Source: Liolophura sinensis
Lineage: Eukaryota > Mollusca > Polyplacophora > Chitonida > Chitonidae
Length of the DNA stretch: 64,000 nucleotides
Direction of reading: 5' to 3'
Assembly (NCBI RefSeq): GCF_032854445.1
Contig: NC_088300.1
Location: 58,566,984 to 58,630,983 of the forward strand
A program made the translations under genes and the position numbers. Below are positions 61,895 through 64,000 of this stretch, piece by piece (position 1 is the first letter of the stretch; each line of letters begins with the position of its first letter). The notes under the pieces are model-generated. The model did no database searches, was not told the origin of the DNA, and was given only the letters and a program-made list of their open reading frames with translations.

Positions 61895-64000
61895 ACAAAT
61901 TAACTGTTATCAGCCTCATACAGATACGCAATTTACTGGCAACAGATGATCTTTGATTACTTCTGTGCACAAAAGTAACCTTTTATTTTTCAGTGCGGAC
62001 ATTTCTGTGCTGTAAACCCGTGTATAAAGAATCATTTCAGTTGGACATTATGACACTGTGCTTTCAGAATAATTGCCTGAAATACATGGTTCTAGAGTGA
62101 GGAAAAACAACACTCAAATGGCGTATTAAGGTGTTTTTCTTTCTATATATTCAACTTAATTTCGGCGTTTTTCATTATACGTACGAACATGTGTGCCAAG
62201 CGCCATCCATCCACCATTCACGCGGAAGCTTGTTACTCACTCATGAACTGATGGTTGATTAATCTCTTAACCTGGGTCAGTGATCGCCTTTCTTTTTCCT
62301 TGTTTTTTGTTGTTTTTTTTTTTGTTTGTTTTTTTTTTTTTGATTGATTGATTGATTGATGGATTGACTGTCGGATAACTGCAGTTAGGGGACTCCTTAA
62401 TATTCCAAATGTATTGAATGGTTGAATGGCATAGAGACAATTACCAATTTGAAAGATAACAAAGAAAATCTATGCGTCGAAACACAAATTCCTATACCAG
62501 CTGTCAAGCAACCAAAATGACGTTCAACACAAACCACTAAAGAACTAAGAAAGTATATACTCTACGAAATCAGGACGGAATCATGCAAAGAGAAGCAGTC
62601 AACCGTTTTCAAAGATGTTGGAAGACAGCAACACAAAAGTCCATGTGTTACCTAGTTTCTGGTGACCGCTTTGGATTAAAAATCTTTAGCAGTTAAAAGA
62701 AGATAAAACATATGTATACATACAGTTTCATTCACCGACGAAGGTACATCTGGAAAAATGTTTAAGCTGACCAGTAAATAAAGGTTTAAAGTTTAAAGGA
62801 TTCAATTAAACTGACAAAGACTTGGCTAGGATGCTTTTTGTTCCAGCTAATAAATTTAGACTTTCAGTCAAAATGTGAATTACCTGTGGGTACATGTTAT
62901 TACAAAATGGCAATGAAATATCAGTAGTCCAAATGTTCTCAATTGAAAATATCTTGTGATTGGTTTGGTTAAAGTGCTTTCTGATGAATCTATCCATTGG
63001 GTTAAGACCCTGTCAGTTGTCTGGTGGACACGCTATATCAAAGATAACTCATGTCCACACTGCTTTTAGCCCATTACAGTCTGAAAGTGACGTCCCGTGG
63101 TACTTAACCACGTAGTTAAGCTATATGGCAGTGATAACCGTAAATCTAGCGTGCCCCTGGGTCGTTCCTCGGGCTTGTGTCAGGCGGGGGTTAGGCTCTG
63201 ATTACTGCCAACACGTCCCTACCGTGACAGGTAATTGTGGAGGGTAGTGCAGCCTGGTAGAACCATCAGGACAGTATTGTATTTAATGAAGGTTTTCTGC
63301 AGGAAGGAAAACAAACAGGTAGCGGCCCACGGGTTCATTAGGGGGATCCTATTTGGTCGTGTAGAAAGTGAGGAGTGTTTGGTTAGAAACTTCGCGTCAT
63401 GTGCTCAGAAGTTAGAGCACCCTTGACAGGTCTATGCCTGATCGAGCGACCGTGAGGTCGACGCCTTGGAAAGGTCTTCTATATCACTAACGGAATAGCA
63501 GACAAAAACCGTTATCTTCTGTCTTAACCATAAAGGACCATTAAGTGGTCAAGTCCTTGCATTCTGGCTTCTTGGTTTACTGGCTGTCCAAGTCCAGAGG
63601 CGATCACTAAAGAATATCGAAAGGGCAGTCAAGTTCTATTGAAAGAGAAAATTTGATTTCACTTCGCTGTTTCAAAATCGACAAGCATCCATAAACTTAA
63701 TAATGGTACAGACCGCTGGTGAAAGCATGGAGTACTAAGTTAACCTCATTTTCTCATCGTCCAGGCAAATAAAGCCGGAAAATGGAAAGCTCCTCTCCAT
63801 TTAACCGCCACAAAGATGTGCCTCTTGAGTTTTGTATACATCAGATAAAGAGGTCATCGCTCGAGGCATGAATTTAGTCATACATTTCCGGCTACAACTC
63901 TAAACAGTGCTGATAACAAATTGGTGAAATATGCTGCAACGTAAAACATTGTAAGGAGCTAAACCTGACAAAGTGCAAGGTAATGGACAAAACAGACGCG
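61895..64000. other. Non-coding stretch with simple repeats and a tRNA-like relic
   Basis: A T-rich tract (62301-62341) runs into (TGAT)5 at 62341-62360. At 63397-63468 GTGCTCAGAAGTTAGAGCAC and GTGAGGTCGACGCC resemble degraded A and B boxes of a tRNA-derived SINE head, without a recognisable body. No gene recognised. Confidence 0.45.

Noticed and set aside
62301-62360. T-rich tract plus (TGAT)5 as a SINE tail
   Set aside because: No SINE body flanks it in either direction, so it is recorded as simple sequence.

Overview
This window looks like nuclear DNA from a marine lophotrochozoan, most likely a mollusc. It is AT-rich. It has no bacterial gene organisation, no rRNA or intact tRNA gene, and no long open reading frame with a recognisable domain. 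The mollusc assignment is an inference. It rests on two tRNA-derived SINE types whose 3' ends carry TTGAGTACGGCGTAAAACAC or TTGAGTACGACGTTAAACCC, forms I associate from memory with molluscan genomes. The window is best read as intergenic or long-intron sequence.

Layout. From 0 to 10 kb there is a perfect 110-bp tandem duplication, five family-1 SINE copies (1.3, 1.6, 2.8, 7.0 and 9.9 kb) and one decayed LINE reverse transcriptase fragment (about 8 kb, minus strand). From 10 to 31 kb the sequence is mostly featureless. It contains a complete 360-bp family-2 SINE (18.3 kb), a core fragment of the same family (29.8 kb), a third tRNA-headed SINE (30.9 kb), short tandem repeats and homopolymer C/G tracts. 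From 31 to 42 kb there are weak coding candidates and the youngest SINE (37.3 kb, 30-base poly(A), exact target duplication). From 43 to 52 kb three minisatellites are clustered: a 38-bp array, a 24/17/11-bp array, and a 2.2-kb array whose monomers are organised into 68-bp and 108-bp modules. From 52 to 64 kb there are several possible exons, a terminal-inverted-repeat MITE (57.6 kb) and small repeats.

How it fits together. The best-supported story concerns mobile elements. Seven SINE insertions have 11-14 bp target-site duplications readable in the sequence. Two structurally different SINE families share a similar 3' end, as expected if one LINE machinery mobilises both. The LINE fragment at 8 kb shows that non-LTR elements are present, but it cannot be shown to be that partner. 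Possible exons at 37.8, 52.6-53.4, 55.3 and 61.8 kb are low-confidence and are not recognised as any known gene. No previously undescribed functional system can be demonstrated here. The most distinctive structure is the modular minisatellite at 50.2-51.8 kb.
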